Position numbers and translations under genes: made by a program. The notes under the pieces were generated by a model. That model was given only the letters and a program-made list of their open reading frames with translations, searched no databases and was not told where the DNA came from. A DNA stretch of 64,000 nucleotides from Coturnix japonica (taxonomy: Eukaryota > Chordata > Aves > Galliformes > Phasianidae), in assembly GCF_001577835.2 (NCBI RefSeq), contig NC_029526.1, positions 527,510 through 591,509 on the forward strand. Reading direction: 5' to 3'. The stretch's first letter is position 1. Each line of letters begins with the position of its first letter. Shown here piece after piece: positions 1 through 13,100 of this stretch.

Positions 1-336
1 ACCAACTGCTCAATGCTCAGGGATTCCCTTTCCCTCCACTGCAGCACAAACATCTTGCAGGGCAGCTGTGTATCAAAAAGCAGACCTTGGTTAATCCACC
101 CACTGTGGTGGGTGACAGGAATTGTATTTCCACATCTTCAGAGTAGGTTAATTACAGTAAAATCCCACAGAAATTAACCTTGTGGTGTTAGTGCTGCCCT
201 TCCAAGAACTGCATTTTCGCCTCTCAGCATGTTCTTTCTTGTACAGTTGCAGGGAGAAAGCTGAGAAGCAACCACTGAAATTAATCATAGGTATACTCAG
301 CACAGCTTTACTGTAGCAAACTGTGTGTTCTTGCAG
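1..336 (+). other. OGFOD1 intron (3' part)
   Basis: Intron sequence upstream of the first visible OGFOD1 exon. The acceptor is the AG at 335-336 after a pyrimidine-rich tract. I see no coding exon in it. The exon that should precede (ending with the G of a split Asp codon) must lie upstream of the window. Confidence 0.8.
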
Positions 337-3300
337 ATGTACTGCTGTGCCATGATGATGAGCTGGAAGGCCGGAGAATTGCTTTCATCCTGTACCTCGT
401 GCCGCCATGGGAGAAAAGTGACGGAGGGACACTGGACCTGTTCAGCACAGATGGTAAGAGCTCAGTGTTAGTTGACTGAAAGAGATGACCTTTGTGCACC
501 CACCCCTCACAGCAGTTCTATGAAGAGTATTTCCTTCATTCAGAACTGATATGTAGATAAAACTTGCACCTTGCAGAGGGGGTTGTAAGTCTTTGTAGAC
601 AAAGCCACAAAGCCAGTGGGTGACAGCAGATTTAACAAAGAGGGGAATCCTTTTTTTTTCCAAGAAGGCGGGGTAGAAGCGATGCCAATAACTGTGCTTG
701 GGACTTAAAAGGGACTAAGTAATTCCCTTTCCAACAACAGAAGTCCTCTGATTTCTCATCAAGCCCTGAGCTCCAGCCCTTATGCTGAAGTATCCCACCA
801 GTTAGCCATGAAGTCAGAACCATCAGCTGCTAGTAAGTTCAGTATCTTAACCAGAGTATGTTTTCTTCCTCCTCAGAACACTTTCAGCCACAGCAAATCG
901 TGAAGTCATTGATGCCTTCATGGAACACGCTTGTTTTCTTTGAAGTGTCTCCAGTCTCTTTCCACCAGGCAAGGAGCTGCCTTTTTTCATGTCTTTATTC
1001 TTGTCTCTGTTGTGGCTATTTGTTCTTTGTGCTGTTACAGCCCTGGGTGGAAGGAGAAAAGGGGAAGGGAGAAGCATGAGCAGTCAGAATAGATACTTAT
1101 GCTAAGTGCTGTGCATTAAAAGCTTATAACTTTAGGGAAGACAGAAGCTGGCAAAGCCAACTTTAAGCTGTCAGCCTAACTCCGTCATCTTGGGGGAAAG
1201 AAAATCCTACCATTACTTCCTAGCATAGAATAGGGAGCATAGAATAAAAGGTCAGGTGGGGATTTTGGATATCTGCAAGGGACTCGAGCATCAACATTTG
1301 TTTTAGCTCTCTCTCTATGAACAGAGAATAATCCAGCTTCTTGTAGCCCTTGGCTGCCTCCTCTCTGAAAGCAGTAGGTTCTCATGAGGGATGAGTCTGT
1401 GTAACCAATTACAGCTACTCCTTTCATGTTATGTATTCTAAACTGACGTGCTGCTGATGTTGTTCCAGGTATCAGAGATTCTGTCGGAGGAGAAGTGCCG
1501 CATGTCAGTGAGCGGCTGGTTTCATGGCCCCCCAATAGAGCGACCTGCACGCTACATCGAAGCTCCCTTGCCCAGGAGCCCACACATCCCCTACGATGTG
1601 AGTAGCCAGTGTCCACTGAACTGCATTTACCTTTCTTTCATGTCTCTCAAATACCTGTTCAGGACACGTCAGTGGTTGGAGATGCTTTAAACATTAGCTT
1701 ATCCAAGTCTCCTTTTTGATTCCTGTCCATAAATTTGTAGATAGTTTCCCTCCTATATATCTCTCTATATATATTTTATTCTGTCCCCTGTGCATGACAA
1801 CAGTAGTATAGAGAGGTCAGCAATGGAGTGGGTGGGTGGAATGTAGTACTATGGGCAGCTGGGCAAAGAGGAATTGGGGAAATGCTTTTACTTTTGCAAA
1901 TATGTTGTTCACATCCATTTCCTTTCCAGCATGAAATCTTGTATAAGTGGGTCAACGTAGTTTATTTGGACATGGACTCCCAAGCTCAAATCCAGGAGGA
2001 ATTTGAGGAGCGATCAGAAATTCTCCTGAAAGATTTTCTTAAGGTGAGCTTTGTGCTTCCTTGCAATGTGGTTACAGGGCTGGTAGTGTCCTCATGTCAT
2101 GCATGACCTCCCGAAGTCCCTTCCAGCCTCAGCCGTTCTGTGTTTCTGTGGATAGATAACCACTGCCTGCCTGTACACTGCTGTGCAGGGATACATCAAA
2201 ACCTATAAGCTTTGCTTCAGCATTCTCATTTCCTGCTGGAAACAAAGCAGAAGGATGGAATCACATCATCCTTCCCATGATAACCAGAGTGTTCTTATCT
2301 AAGCTGCAAGAGCTTAGGGGAACTCACCTGTATGTGAAACAAACAACTTGCTGTGACTTTGGCTTACTTGAATGGCTGTGTTTCTCAAGGCTGATTTACC
2401 CCTGGTTTGCTGAGCATCCATATCTCAGCGAAATTGCATTCTCACCCAGCCAACAGTTAAGTAACATTTCATACCTACCAGGTCATGGCCATTAAAAATT
2501 CACAGTGCCCACCCAGACTATGCTCTTCTATTCTGCAGTCACTGGGAGACAGGCAAGTTAAAGAAAACATTGAGAATGCCTTATATGAGAGTACAGGATG
2601 GCTGCTTGCACTACACTGAGGGAGACCTGGGGGCTAAGGGTTAATGTTTCAGAACTCTTTCTTTCCTAGAAAGAGAAATTTCAACTTCTGTGCGAAGCTT
2701 TGGAGAACAAAGACATCCACTGGAGTAGTCGGGGGCCTCCTAATAAAAGGTAGGAAATGACAATGCTGTTCCATTGATCACACCAAGCAGGAGCTGCCAT
2801 GAGGCTGCACTGACCAGTGCTGCTGCCATGGATGTGGCTCTCATCGATTCTCTGCTGCTGCTATTTGCTGTCTTCCAGACTCTATGAGACAGCAGAGGAA
2901 GACAGCCTCCCTGACATCCTGAAGGACTTCCTGCAGTTCTTGCGCTCAGAGGCCCTGTTTTTACTGCTTTCCAACTTCACTGGTCTAAAGCTGCACTTCC
3001 TCGCCCCCTCGGATGAGGATGCTGGGGAGGGAAGAGCAGCAGACAGTGCTGGGCACAGCAGTTCCAAAAGTGAGGAGGAAAAGACTGACCAGCGTGCTGA
3101 CAGCAGTACCAGTCAGTCAGACCAGCCTGACAACATCTCTGAGGCACAAGACAGTGAGACACAGAATGGTAAGTAGGGCAGCAGCAATGTGAAAGGACTT
3201 GAGCAGGATCCTGTCGTTAAGGTTGTTGGCAGCAGACCCAGAGATTTTCATGGAACTGGGATTTCACCTTGTACTGCAGTGAGCACAAGGTACAAATGTA

Positions 3301-5291
3301 TCAGGTTTTTTTTAAATGCTAATCTTACAAGTGATTAGACATAAGAAGAAAAAGGAATTAAAACCCAAGACTTACTTCGTACAAAGACTTTGTTGTTGTT
3401 GTTTCTATTTCCCTGGCTTGTCATTTTGCCTTTTTTGTTGCCATATTCTTCCTGTGTAATTGTAAACTCCCATAGGAGGAGGTCATAGTTTGAGGCTGCG
3501 TGGATTGAAAACTGACTAGAGCCGTGAGAACATAAAGACTTTCCCAAATTCTGATGTACCTATCTGAAAGTTCAGAGTGCTGCTTTCCTCCCTGCAGTGT
3601 TTGCGTGCTTTCATAGCAGGCAGGTTACTGGCTTTTGAAGGTTAGAGCTCTAGTGTAGACCCCAAAGGAGGGGGAACAAAAAAGAAGGAAGAACTGGTTG
3701 AATCAAAGCACATTGCTTCTGGGAGCTGTCAGAAAGCAAAACTTACCCGGGTTGGAAGGGCCCTCAAGGATCATGTAGTTAAACCTTGCATCTGTCCATC
3801 CCCTGTTCCACACTGTTCGAAGGACATGACTTAGAGCCCCCTCCAGAAAAGAAGTTAACATGAGATCTGTTTGACTTGTTCTTCCTTTGCATTTTGCTGG
3901 GGCCAGCAAAGACAGTATGGGGGCTTCCCCTCACACACCTTGAGCTTTGCAGGAGTCAGCTACAGCACATCCTCATGGCTTTGCCTGGCTGCTGGGATAA
4001 TCTGCTCCCTCCCATAGGTTCGAGTACCCCGATGTGTGCAGGGGAGCTGCGGCGCTGGACCAATGGGCACTATACTCTAGTCCACGACAATCAAGCAACT
4101 GAGTTTGCTCTTGACCTGCTCTTCTACTGTGGCTGTGAAGGTAAGCAGACAACAGACAACATCCTCATCTTCACTCCTGTGTTCTGTACACAAAGATTTG
4201 GGATTGTGTCTTTGCCTGAGCTGCCTGTGTTGCAGCCAGGAGGTGGCGTGTGGGTTTGCTGGGGCAGAGGGAAAGGACTTGGGCCCAGTGTCTTTACTCT
4301 GCTGGGCGGTGGCTCTGAGCACAGTGGAAGGGCGGGTGGCCAGAATTCCTGTTGAAAGCATTGCATTTTGCCTCCTTTCTCATCAAAACTATCACTGCCT
4401 CCAGTTCACAAAGCCTGTTTCTTTTTTTCTAGTCACATTAGGTGTGTCAAGGCATTTCGGATTGATTGCTAGTTAGATAATGGTGAAAACAAAAATATAC
4501 ACACATGCATTTTTTTATTAGATTAGCTGAGAATGCATAGGTGAAACAACCTGGCACGTGATTGTAATTATACTGGAAGTTTGCTATCTGCTAAGGCAAA
4601 ACTGTGGGCAGCAGAAAGCCAAGCTACCTTAAATGGCCTGTCTGTGCTAAAAGGCAAACCTGGTACATTCAGTTCTGAATGTAAAAGGAAAAAGATAGAC
4701 CAGAAGGAGGTAAACAGGGGACGGTCCTGCTTCCAGTCACTGTGCAGTGTGGAAGATAAAAGCTGTGTCTCATACAGGAGGGCTGTGAGGAGTCTGGACA
4801 GCGTTCAACTTTCTAAGAATCTTTTTCTCTTTTCAGATTGGGATCCTGCATATGGTGGCTTTACTTCCTACATTGCTAAAGGTGAAGATGAAGAGGTAAG
4901 GAGCTTGGCTGCTAACTGTTAATTAGATAAAAATTAATTACTTAGGGCGGAGTGGCATGATTACACTTGATCACAATGCTAACACAAGATGAAGCTGTTG
5001 CACTGGAGCCTTGTGCCTACCCTTGAGCTTTCTGCCTGAGCTGTAGCTCTTTGGGGGCCCAGCCCTGGATTTGGCTTCAAGAGGCAAGTGGTCAGTGACT
5101 AATTTCCTCCTTACTCTCACCTCTTCCAGCTGTTGACTGTGAATCCAGAGGACAACTGCTTGGCCCTGGTGTACAGAGACAAAGAAACTATGAAGTTTGT
5201 GAAATACATCAATCATCGCAGCTTGGCACGCCTGAAAAAGCACCCGAGCAGAAGAGCATTTTGGGATTTCTCATTTGTTTATTATGAGTGA
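337..5291 (+). CDS. OGFOD1: OGFOD1, 2-oxoglutarate/Fe(II) prolyl hydroxylase, 3' nine coding exons (5' part outside window)
   Basis: Coding exons: 337-453, 877-968, 1469-1597, 1930-2043, 2670-2749, 2879-3168, 4018-4140, 4837-4895, 5130-5291 (TGA at 5289-5291). All phases agree, giving 387 residues after a split first codon; the earlier exons lie upstream of the window. By family, OGFOD1 (yeast Tpa1) hydroxylates a proline of ribosomal protein uS12/RPS23 using Fe(II) and 2-oxoglutarate, and affects translation and stress granules. Seen: the CHDDE iron-ligand motif (His codon 351-353, second Asp 357-359), the distal His in SPVSFHQ ending at 968, and the 2OG-binding Arg region ([12 protein letters not shown]) in exon 1469-1597. 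An acidic, Ser-rich linker ([10 protein letters not shown] onwards) fills exon 2879-3168. The non-catalytic second double-stranded beta-helix follows and ends in WDFSFVYYE. Odd: the intron after 968 starts with GC, not GT. Confidence is high from continuous similarity to the human protein. Confidence 0.96.
2095..2155 (+). repeat. CR1 LINE 3'-end fragment
   Basis: A short relic with the CR1 3' signature on the plus strand: a 'gaccTCCCGAAGTCCCTTCCAGCC' type block followed by a TTCTGTG-type octamer tail. It lies in the OGFOD1 intron between exons 1930-2043 and 2670-2749. Only about 60 bases remain. Confidence 0.6.
3741..3850 (-). repeat. CR1 LINE 3'-end fragment, decayed
   Basis: The reverse complement of a CR1 3' end: 'GGGTTGGAAGGGCCCTCAAGG' followed by a degraded 'atcat..agtt..aacc' block. 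It is recognisable over about 60 bases and then drifts. It lies in the OGFOD1 intron before exon 4018-4140. Confidence 0.55.
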
Positions 5292-5805
5292 TGGCACGAT
5301 GACCATCATACACAGAAAATGGTGGTGCTGGCTTTGGGGCAGGGCCGTGTCCAAGCATTCAGCTGGGCCTGCCTGAGCCCAGCCAACCTTCCTGATCCTA
5401 ACTTGATCATGCTGTATGTGAACTATGTCCTACTTAGGGGGTCTAGGTGACTTTTGTTATTAACTGTAAGTGGAAATCGTGTCTCCTGACTTGGCTGCAG
5501 TGTGCACTCTTAGCTGTTTTTAATGGTACATGGAGGGTGCCATCCCTGTGCAACTGATGGCTTCCCAGCCCTTCTCTTGTGGAAATGAGATGTGTGGGAT
5601 GAGTCTCTCCTCTGGCAGGGTGAAAACTAGAAGCGCACGTGGTTCCAAGTTAATGACTTTTGTTGTTTTTAAACAAACACGTCAGTTAAATGCTTATGAC
5701 TGTAGTTCAGCAAGTTGTTATAAAATACTCAGGACTTTTTCTGGAATTTAACTGTGTTCATCTTTTGTAGTGGCAGAAATAAAGGAGCTGCCGAGGGAAA
5801 TGAGA
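5292..5805 (+). other. OGFOD1 3'UTR
   Basis: Non-coding sequence after the TGA at 5289-5291. A canonical AATAAA at 5778-5783 is the first good poly(A) signal, so the transcript probably ends near 5.80 kb. The end is inferred from the signal only; longer isoforms are possible. Confidence 0.6.
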
Positions 5806-8800
5806 AGTGTACAGCTCTGTGGAATCGTGAAGGAAGAAAGTGAGGCTATAAAGCTGCTGGCAGTGGCAGCCTGGCCTTGGCACTGTAACAGGAGCACAAC
5901 TTCATTATGCTAAATGCTGAGCAGACAGACCCAGATGGAGGCCCTACTCCTGTGAGTTTACAAGTTAAGCAGTAGATGAAAGAAGAGACCCACTCCTATG
6001 TTCTTTGCCTGTGCCTGTACTTGAACAGCTCCATGCTTCAGATCTGAAGGAGCTGTGGCTGCAGTCTTGGAGCAGGAGAGGCTGGGCTGGTAGCAAGAAC
6101 TGCCATCTTACCAACTCACATCTTTTGGCTCATCATCCACAGCAGGAGGATTGCTAACAGTGCATCCTGTTGTCCAGTTCCAGCTCTGTCCTGCAGTCTG
6201 CTAGACTCCAGCCTGGCTTCTGTCACTGGAAGTAGGCTGCTCAGATCATTCCAGGTAGCAGGTATGAAAGGAGGGCAGCCAGCTGGGCAGCAAGCACCGT
6301 GCTGTAGGCTTGGCCCTGGCATGCACGTGCTTGCCTAATACTTTGCTGCACTCAGGAGAAATGCAGGTGTACTTTCAGGTCCCCCAAGCCAGCCAACAGA
6401 GGCCTTGGGCTTGCAGCAAGCTGGGAAGTGCATGTATTTTTATTTCCTCCTGCTTCTGTTTGATCTGGAGAGGGTGAGCTGCTTGGAGCCTATCACTCTG
6501 GTTCCAGGCCAACAAAGGTGGTGTAAGAGCACAGCTAGCAGCAGGGCACCAGCAAGCTTCAAATAAGGCAAGTTGTGTTGGCACAGGCAGCAAGTACCTG
6601 GGGCCTGACTTCATGACTGTCTTCTGAAACGGATTAGAAAACACGTAGGCCTGGGAGCTCTACATGATCTTCATTGTCTGATTTGTTTCCCTAAGCTGGC
6701 TTCTGTGTGTACTGCACTCTTTTAACATTCCTTTGCTGTTCCAAACTGCTTACAAAGACAAGGGGCTGAACCTGGAAACACATGCTGTAAAGAGCACGGA
6801 GCTCTTAGTGCATCGCTAATTTAGGTTAATTTCTGAAGCACTTTCTTTGCAACAGCTTTTATGGGGACAAAAGCCCTTCCTGGGAGCAGCTGCAGCAGAA
6901 AAAGACGAGTCATGGGAGTTCTCAAATTAAAACTAGGTTTGGGTAGTTTCAAACAAAGGTTACAGATCTGATACCACAGCTGCTCACAGAAAGTCACTTA
7001 GGCAAAGCTGGGAGTAAGTTAATTAACAAAAAGAAACAGCATAATCGTCTGCAACGTCAGCCTAAGAGTGTGTTTGGTCTTGGAATAGCCTACCAGCAGA
7101 CTGTGCCTTTTGAAGCTCTCTTTTTAATAATAAATGATACACTAGAGGGCATGGCAGCCCCTACTCAAGCAAGGCAGTTATTGAGCCCAGGGAAACACCC
7201 TTCTGCCGCAGGAGGCTGAGATGAAGCCACTTACAAAGGTAAATTTGCAGTTACCGCTGAAAAAAAAAAATAAAAAACCCAACAAAATGGAGTAGGTAAG
7301 GGATTAACATGGCGCAGTGTGAGCAGCTTTGTGTCAAACAGCCTCTTGTGTCAGTTACCAGCTCAGCCCTGTGAGGATGCATGCGTGGCTGCAGCAGGAA
7401 GCCTGCTGTTCTATGCAGGGTACAGCAGCTTCTGTTACCCAAGTGCTGTGTTACTCCAGTGCTTCACAATATGTTTCTCAGGATCTGGTTGTTAACAGGA
7501 TGGGAAACAGAAGCAATTCAATGCGGATTAACCAGAGAACAGGCTGAGGGAATGATTTCTGCAGTCATAAACACAGATATAAGTGCTGACACCAGGGATG
7601 CCACGCATTAGGATTAACAAGGTGAACAGCGATCCCTGGGACTTGGAGAACGTGTGTCTAACGTGAGGTAACCTGTTGCCAGCTGTCAGTTCCCATCGCT
7701 TTGTTTGTTCTTCAGCTCCAAACCGGTACCTGAATTAGGTCATGGAAAATCCCTGCTTCTCAGCTCCCTGTTGAGAGGGCAGGGATCCAGCACAGCGCTG
7801 CTGCAGCACATTGCTCAGGCAGCAAATGGACCCTGTGGGGAAATACAATGCCTTTAAGCAGCTTCAGTGCAGGGCAGAATTCCAGACAGGTGCTGAATGT
7901 CGCAGAGCTCCATGGAGCAAACCCAACTCCCAGTGCAGCATCGTCTCCTTGAACAACATACAGTTCTACTGGTGTGATTTCAGAGGTTATTCTGTGCTTG
8001 AGCAGTGGCTTAATGGCTGTAAACAACCCCCCGGAATGAGAACTGGATGCTACACAACAGCCCTGGAGGACTGACCCTTCCCAGCACAAACTGTTGGCCA
8101 ATCATTTCCTGGTGCAGGTTCAGCTGGACACTGTGCTTATGTCAACTTGCTGCTGTGTGCCAACCAACAGCTGCTCTATGTCAACATGCAACTGCAAACC
8201 TCGGTGTATCACTTCAGTTTCCTGGATGCAGATTTCACATTTGGCAAATATAAAAGCTGCTTTTACTGGAAAATAAATGACAAGTTTGTTGTTGGAGGAA
8301 ATCAGCCACAGCCAAAGCCTGGACTGTGACCCACGGACTGCCAAGCACTGACAGATAGGCTGCCAAGAGCAAAATAAAGCTGGGACTGGAAGTGCCTGGT
8401 GAGCAGCCCTGGAAATCAGGCTGATGGGAAAGCTGCTTTCTGATCACAGGCACTGTCTGATCACCGAATGGACTGCAGGAATGCTACTAAGCAAGCATTA
8501 CAATTTTGAACATAAAGAGCAAAAGAAGAGCTGGAAACAGTGGGAACAAGTACAGCAGGTGGCAGAAAGCCTGAGACTTGTGCCAGGAGACTGTTCCATA
8601 ATCAAGTCTTAGAGTTTGCTCGCTTAGAACAGCATGGGTGGCTCACCTCCATTCTCATCAAGAAGCTGAATTTGACTAACAACCACGTTCCTAAAGAATT
8701 CAAATGAGCTCCCACTGCTGATTTGAAGCAACGGAGATCCATGCATTTGGCAGCTCAGTTCTCCATCTTGAAAGGCTGAAGCCCTGGCAAGGGACTGTTC

Positions 8801-9819
8801 TGGAGATTAAAACACAGTGCAAGAATTAATTTTCCCATTCAACTTGTTGCCAGTGGCTGCAGCAAGCAGTGGGCTGCTGGTTTTAAATCAGTTAGCACGT
8901 AAGAGACAGACCTCCAGGAGGTGAGTGCTGCTGACAGCACTGAGAAGATACCCAAGAACCCCTCTACAGGTGATGGGTGATGGGCTGCCTCCTCCCCACA
9001 GCATAGTGCAGACAGGATGAAGGGGCAGGAGCTGGGAGCTCTGGCATTCAGCCTCGTCCTGTTCAGGCTATTTTTAGCTTCTAGGAGAAATTTGTTTTGA
9101 CAGAGGTTCTGCACTATGTTCACATCTAACCTACAGCTTTTCTGTAATGTATAAATCTGATTTGAAAAGATCCCACAACTAATAAACAGTTTTGAGCCAG
9201 GGGACAAGAGATTTATCAGGACCTGCTCCTGATCCCATTACATACTGATAGCTCTTTTCTATACAAACCTGGCTGTGTATTTTGTTTTCCTCATTCCTGA
9301 AATACACCCTTGCCCACCCCAGCACCTGCAGCTTTACCCAGCAGTACCACCAACAAGCAGCTGAACACAAAGCTTCCTGCAATGTGGGTGTGGGGAGTGT
9401 CAGGTAGGTATGAAACCAACCACTTCCTGCCTTCCTATCCTGGAACCCAGCAGCTTTCAACCACTTGGCTGCAAAGCCAGAAGAAGTTTCCCTTTGGTGC
9501 AGCAGACTGCAGTGTACCAGGGAAGCAGCACATCCTTGCAATGGAACCAGGGGTCTTCTGATGCAGGATAACTGCAGTGGGGAGCACAAGCTGACACAAG
9601 TTGGAGGCAAGTTCCAGAAACTTGATTCTGAAGTTAGCAGACTCATAGTCCTGTGTTTAAGTCAGCTCCAGGTTCCAATGTTCCAATGCAAACCCAGCGA
9701 CAGACATACCCTCAACACAGCATGCGCAGAGATCAGTTTGATTATGCAGCAAAGCTAACGAAGCGTTTCATCTTTCAGCAAATAACCGTATGCATCACCC
9801 CAACTAAATCAGAACAAAA
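5806..9819. other. OGFOD1-BBS2 tail-to-tail intergenic region
   Basis: About 4 kb with no gene I can support. Open frames here are short and match nothing I recognise. It holds an A-rich tract near 7260-7277 and scattered AATAAA hexamers (for example 8373-8378) that could serve rare longer OGFOD1 transcripts. No interspersed repeat was recognised. The flanking genes converge on it, so no promoter is expected. Confidence 0.6.
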
Positions 9820-9839
9820 GCAGCCAAACCAGTTTATGT

Positions 9840-10164
9840 TTTAATGGGAAAAAACTGATGCCCACTACAGAATATATTAAAACACACAAATAAGTTACTG
9901 TATGAAAAATAAATGCTTCACAGATATACCTCTGCCTTACATAAATACTACACTTGAACTTAAATCTGGTGCACTGTTCAAGAAGCCTCCTGTCCTCTGG
10001 CCTGCAGAAATAGCATTTCTGGACCGACGCTTTAACTAACGTCCAGCCTTTGCTATGACCTCACTCTGCAACAGAGCAGGGAAGGAATGAGATGCTTGTT
10101 GGTTTTGGTCCTACAGCTTGGAAACACCAGCACTACGCAACTGCTGTTCCTCCCTCTGGTTGTT
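9840..10164 (-). other. BBS2 3'UTR (probable)
   Basis: Sequence downstream of the BBS2 stop on the minus strand. No AATAAA is seen close by on that strand; an ATTAAA variant (TTTAAT at 9840-9845 of the plus strand) is the best candidate signal, giving a 3'UTR of about 330 bases. The end point is tentative. Confidence 0.4.
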
Positions 10165-13100
10165 TTAAGAGGACGCGACCCCCGAACGCATTATCCTGAA
10201 CAGCGTGTTGAAGTTGTTGCTTCTTATTGCATCCCGGCAAGCAGCGATCACCTGTGCCTTAGGTTTGCCAACTGTGAAGTGAAAGAAACAGAAAATCAAT
10301 TAGAAGGAGAAAAAATGCTGGAAATACAAACGAGGCTCACAGTGCAGGGGTCTCTCAGAACACTTCTAAGCAAACAGTGAAGTGCCACCTTGCCTTTTTG
10401 TTACAATAAAGCCCTTCCTTGAAAGCATTTTCCATAGTTCTATTACAAGGCAGTTTGAGGGACTCGTTGGAAGGGGAAAGCTACAAATATACAACAAAAT
10501 GCATCCTTCACCAAAGGTTGACAGGACCAGTACAATATAGACAGACAGTTTTCCTGTGTTGATAGCTCTTCTTTTATTATTTTCTTAAACTGAGCCAGCT
10601 ATAAACAAAGAACTGAACCAAAGCCATTGAGTTCTGTACCACGCAAAAACTGAAAACCTTCCTCAGCTTCCTTCCCAAGGCACCAATCTCGTTCCCCATC
10701 ACAGGCAACTGTCTGCATCTGGGCAACCAAAGGCCACTTCTACCACTTAAGCAACCCAGATGATCTGAGATACCTTATCAGACTCAGTGGGACCCTAGAC
10801 TCCCATCCGCCCTACACACACACTTACCACGTAACTGCCCAGCCCTCTGGATTGCTTGATTCACTGCTTTCAGGTTGCTCAACAGCTCTGTGTGATTGTT
10901 GCAACGAATTTTGTATTGATTTATCAAATCCCTGTTCAGGTCATACAGCTCGACGTACCGTGTCTTCACGTTTTTCCTGGGGGGACAATCAACACAGTGA
11001 GCTGAATCTCTGGGGACATAAGAGTAACTCCTGGCCTGTCCATAGCAAGGTGCAGCAATGCACAGTTGTGACGGCTGCCATGGTTAGCTGCGTGTCTGCA
11101 GCTACAGCACCACAGACCCACCTAGACATGTTGGTTAACATCATTACTGAACAGGAAAAAAGAAAAGGAGGCCTATTTTGGTAGACTCTTTATCCAGATG
11201 CTGTTTTCTCCAGTGAAAGTAAAACAGCCTGGCAGGATTCAGACCTCTTTACTGCTGCCCTTGGCAGCCAGGGCAGGAAACAAGCAGAGCACAGGATGGC
11301 ACAGTGAAGGGCTGGAACTGAACATTTCAGTCTCGGCATTCTGAAAGGTACACACACCAGAGTCAGCTTTCAGTTCCTCCTCCCTTTAGTGAATCCTTTC
11401 TAAAGTATCACCTTCTCAAGGCCAGTTCAAGGCCAAAACCTGCCTTCTTGCCTCCCCCAGGCCAGCTATCCCCTAAAAAACAGGTTACGGCTCAATGACA
11501 GCTCATGGTGGGACCAGCCAAGGTACCAGCTCTGCTCAAAGAGCTGTAACTGGGCATCTCTCCCACTACACAAATGCTTTTGTGCTTTTTTTTTCCTGCC
11601 TGAGAAGCAGAGACTGGCTGTTCTACACCCAAAACATACAAGGTGGCAACTGCTCACATGTCTCCCAGAAGTCGAGCATCTTCTGCCTGGACCAGCATGA
11701 CACGGATGAGGTTGGAGCGGTCGGCCATGTCAGCAGTGAGCCGCTGATTCACCGAGTGGTGCTCATCCACCTGGCCAAGGCAAACACCCATGAGAAAAGG
11801 CCTTCAGGCACTCTGGGCACAAAGGGAATTGTTTAAGCTACACCTCATCTTGGTGTAATAGGAAATAACATCCCACCTTAACCAACCCAGGACCATCCTC
11901 CTTTCCCTCGCTCCCCAGCTGCTGGATCAGCACCTTTTACCCTACAGAACGGTGCTCAGGATGAGATGCACACCTTACTCTCTGTCCCAAATCCACAGCT
12001 CAGTCTCCCACACAACATATTTACATTATTCTGAACATGCAGCTACTGGGGACCAAGACCCTGCTCCATATAACATGCAGAACGTTGGGGGTACCCCTCA
12101 TCCTTTGCACAGAGTATTTAGCAAATCACTGCTGGCTGATTTACACAAGGAAAAAGCAGTTTTGGAGATCCTTAGTTTTCTCCCTTCATATCGACACCCC
12201 CAATTCCTTCTCACCTTTACCAGCACTTTCCGTAGCTCCTCGAAGTATGCAGGGAAATCTGCTTCCACCTGCAGATCTTCAATGGCCAGAAAGGAGGCCA
12301 TGGACTGGATGATGTCACCAGCTAAATCAATATCATCCGTGCAGATAGAGATCTGTCAGAAAGGACAAGAAAGCACTTACATGCTCTTCCGTGCCAAAGT
12401 ATCACCCAAAACTACTCAGCAGGGCTGCCTGAAGAACACTCACCTCTCCACCATGCTTGATTTTGATGAGGAGCTGGCCTGCATTACGAAGGGAAGTGAA
12501 GCAAACCTGAAAGGGAGCACTCTGAAACTCTGCATCCTCTGGTAGCAAGAAGCTCTGATTCAGCCACACAACAATCTTGCAAAAAATAAAACAAAGAGCA
12601 TCAGCTGTGCATGCAGTCTGGAGAGCCATGCAATGGCCCTACATGTGCACGTGACACCAGGGCTCCGCTTGGGTTATCTTGGGAGCTCCATTCACTCCAA
12701 TTCATCTCTTAAATGAATGTCAGGAACTCATTCTGATGGGAGCAGTTGGACACCTGCTCTGAAGTAGAATATTTGCAAGAAAATCAAATCTGACAGTAGG
12801 AGACCACAGCCAAAGCCTGAAAAGTAAGACCAGTCCCAGAAACGGGAGAAAGTCAGGAAGCAAAGCTGCCTTCCACTATAAGAATTTAAAGGAAAGTTTT
12901 CCTCTGTCTTGGCTGTTTGTTTTTTTGGTTTTTTTTTTGCCTTTGACCACTTAATATGGGAAGAGTCATACAAGTATAACAGAGACCCATGGGAACAGAT
13001 GTGGGAACAGATGGGCTCTCATCAGTGCTATCAATTTCAGATCTTCCAGAACCAACACTACAGCTCCACTGCTCACCTGGCAGGTACCTGAGCCATCCTC

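Noticed and set aside
7811-8612. Cluster of short overlapping plus-strand open frames between OGFOD1 and BBS2
   Set aside because: All are under 90 codons, overlap in different frames and match no family I know; no splice or promoter context supports a gene.
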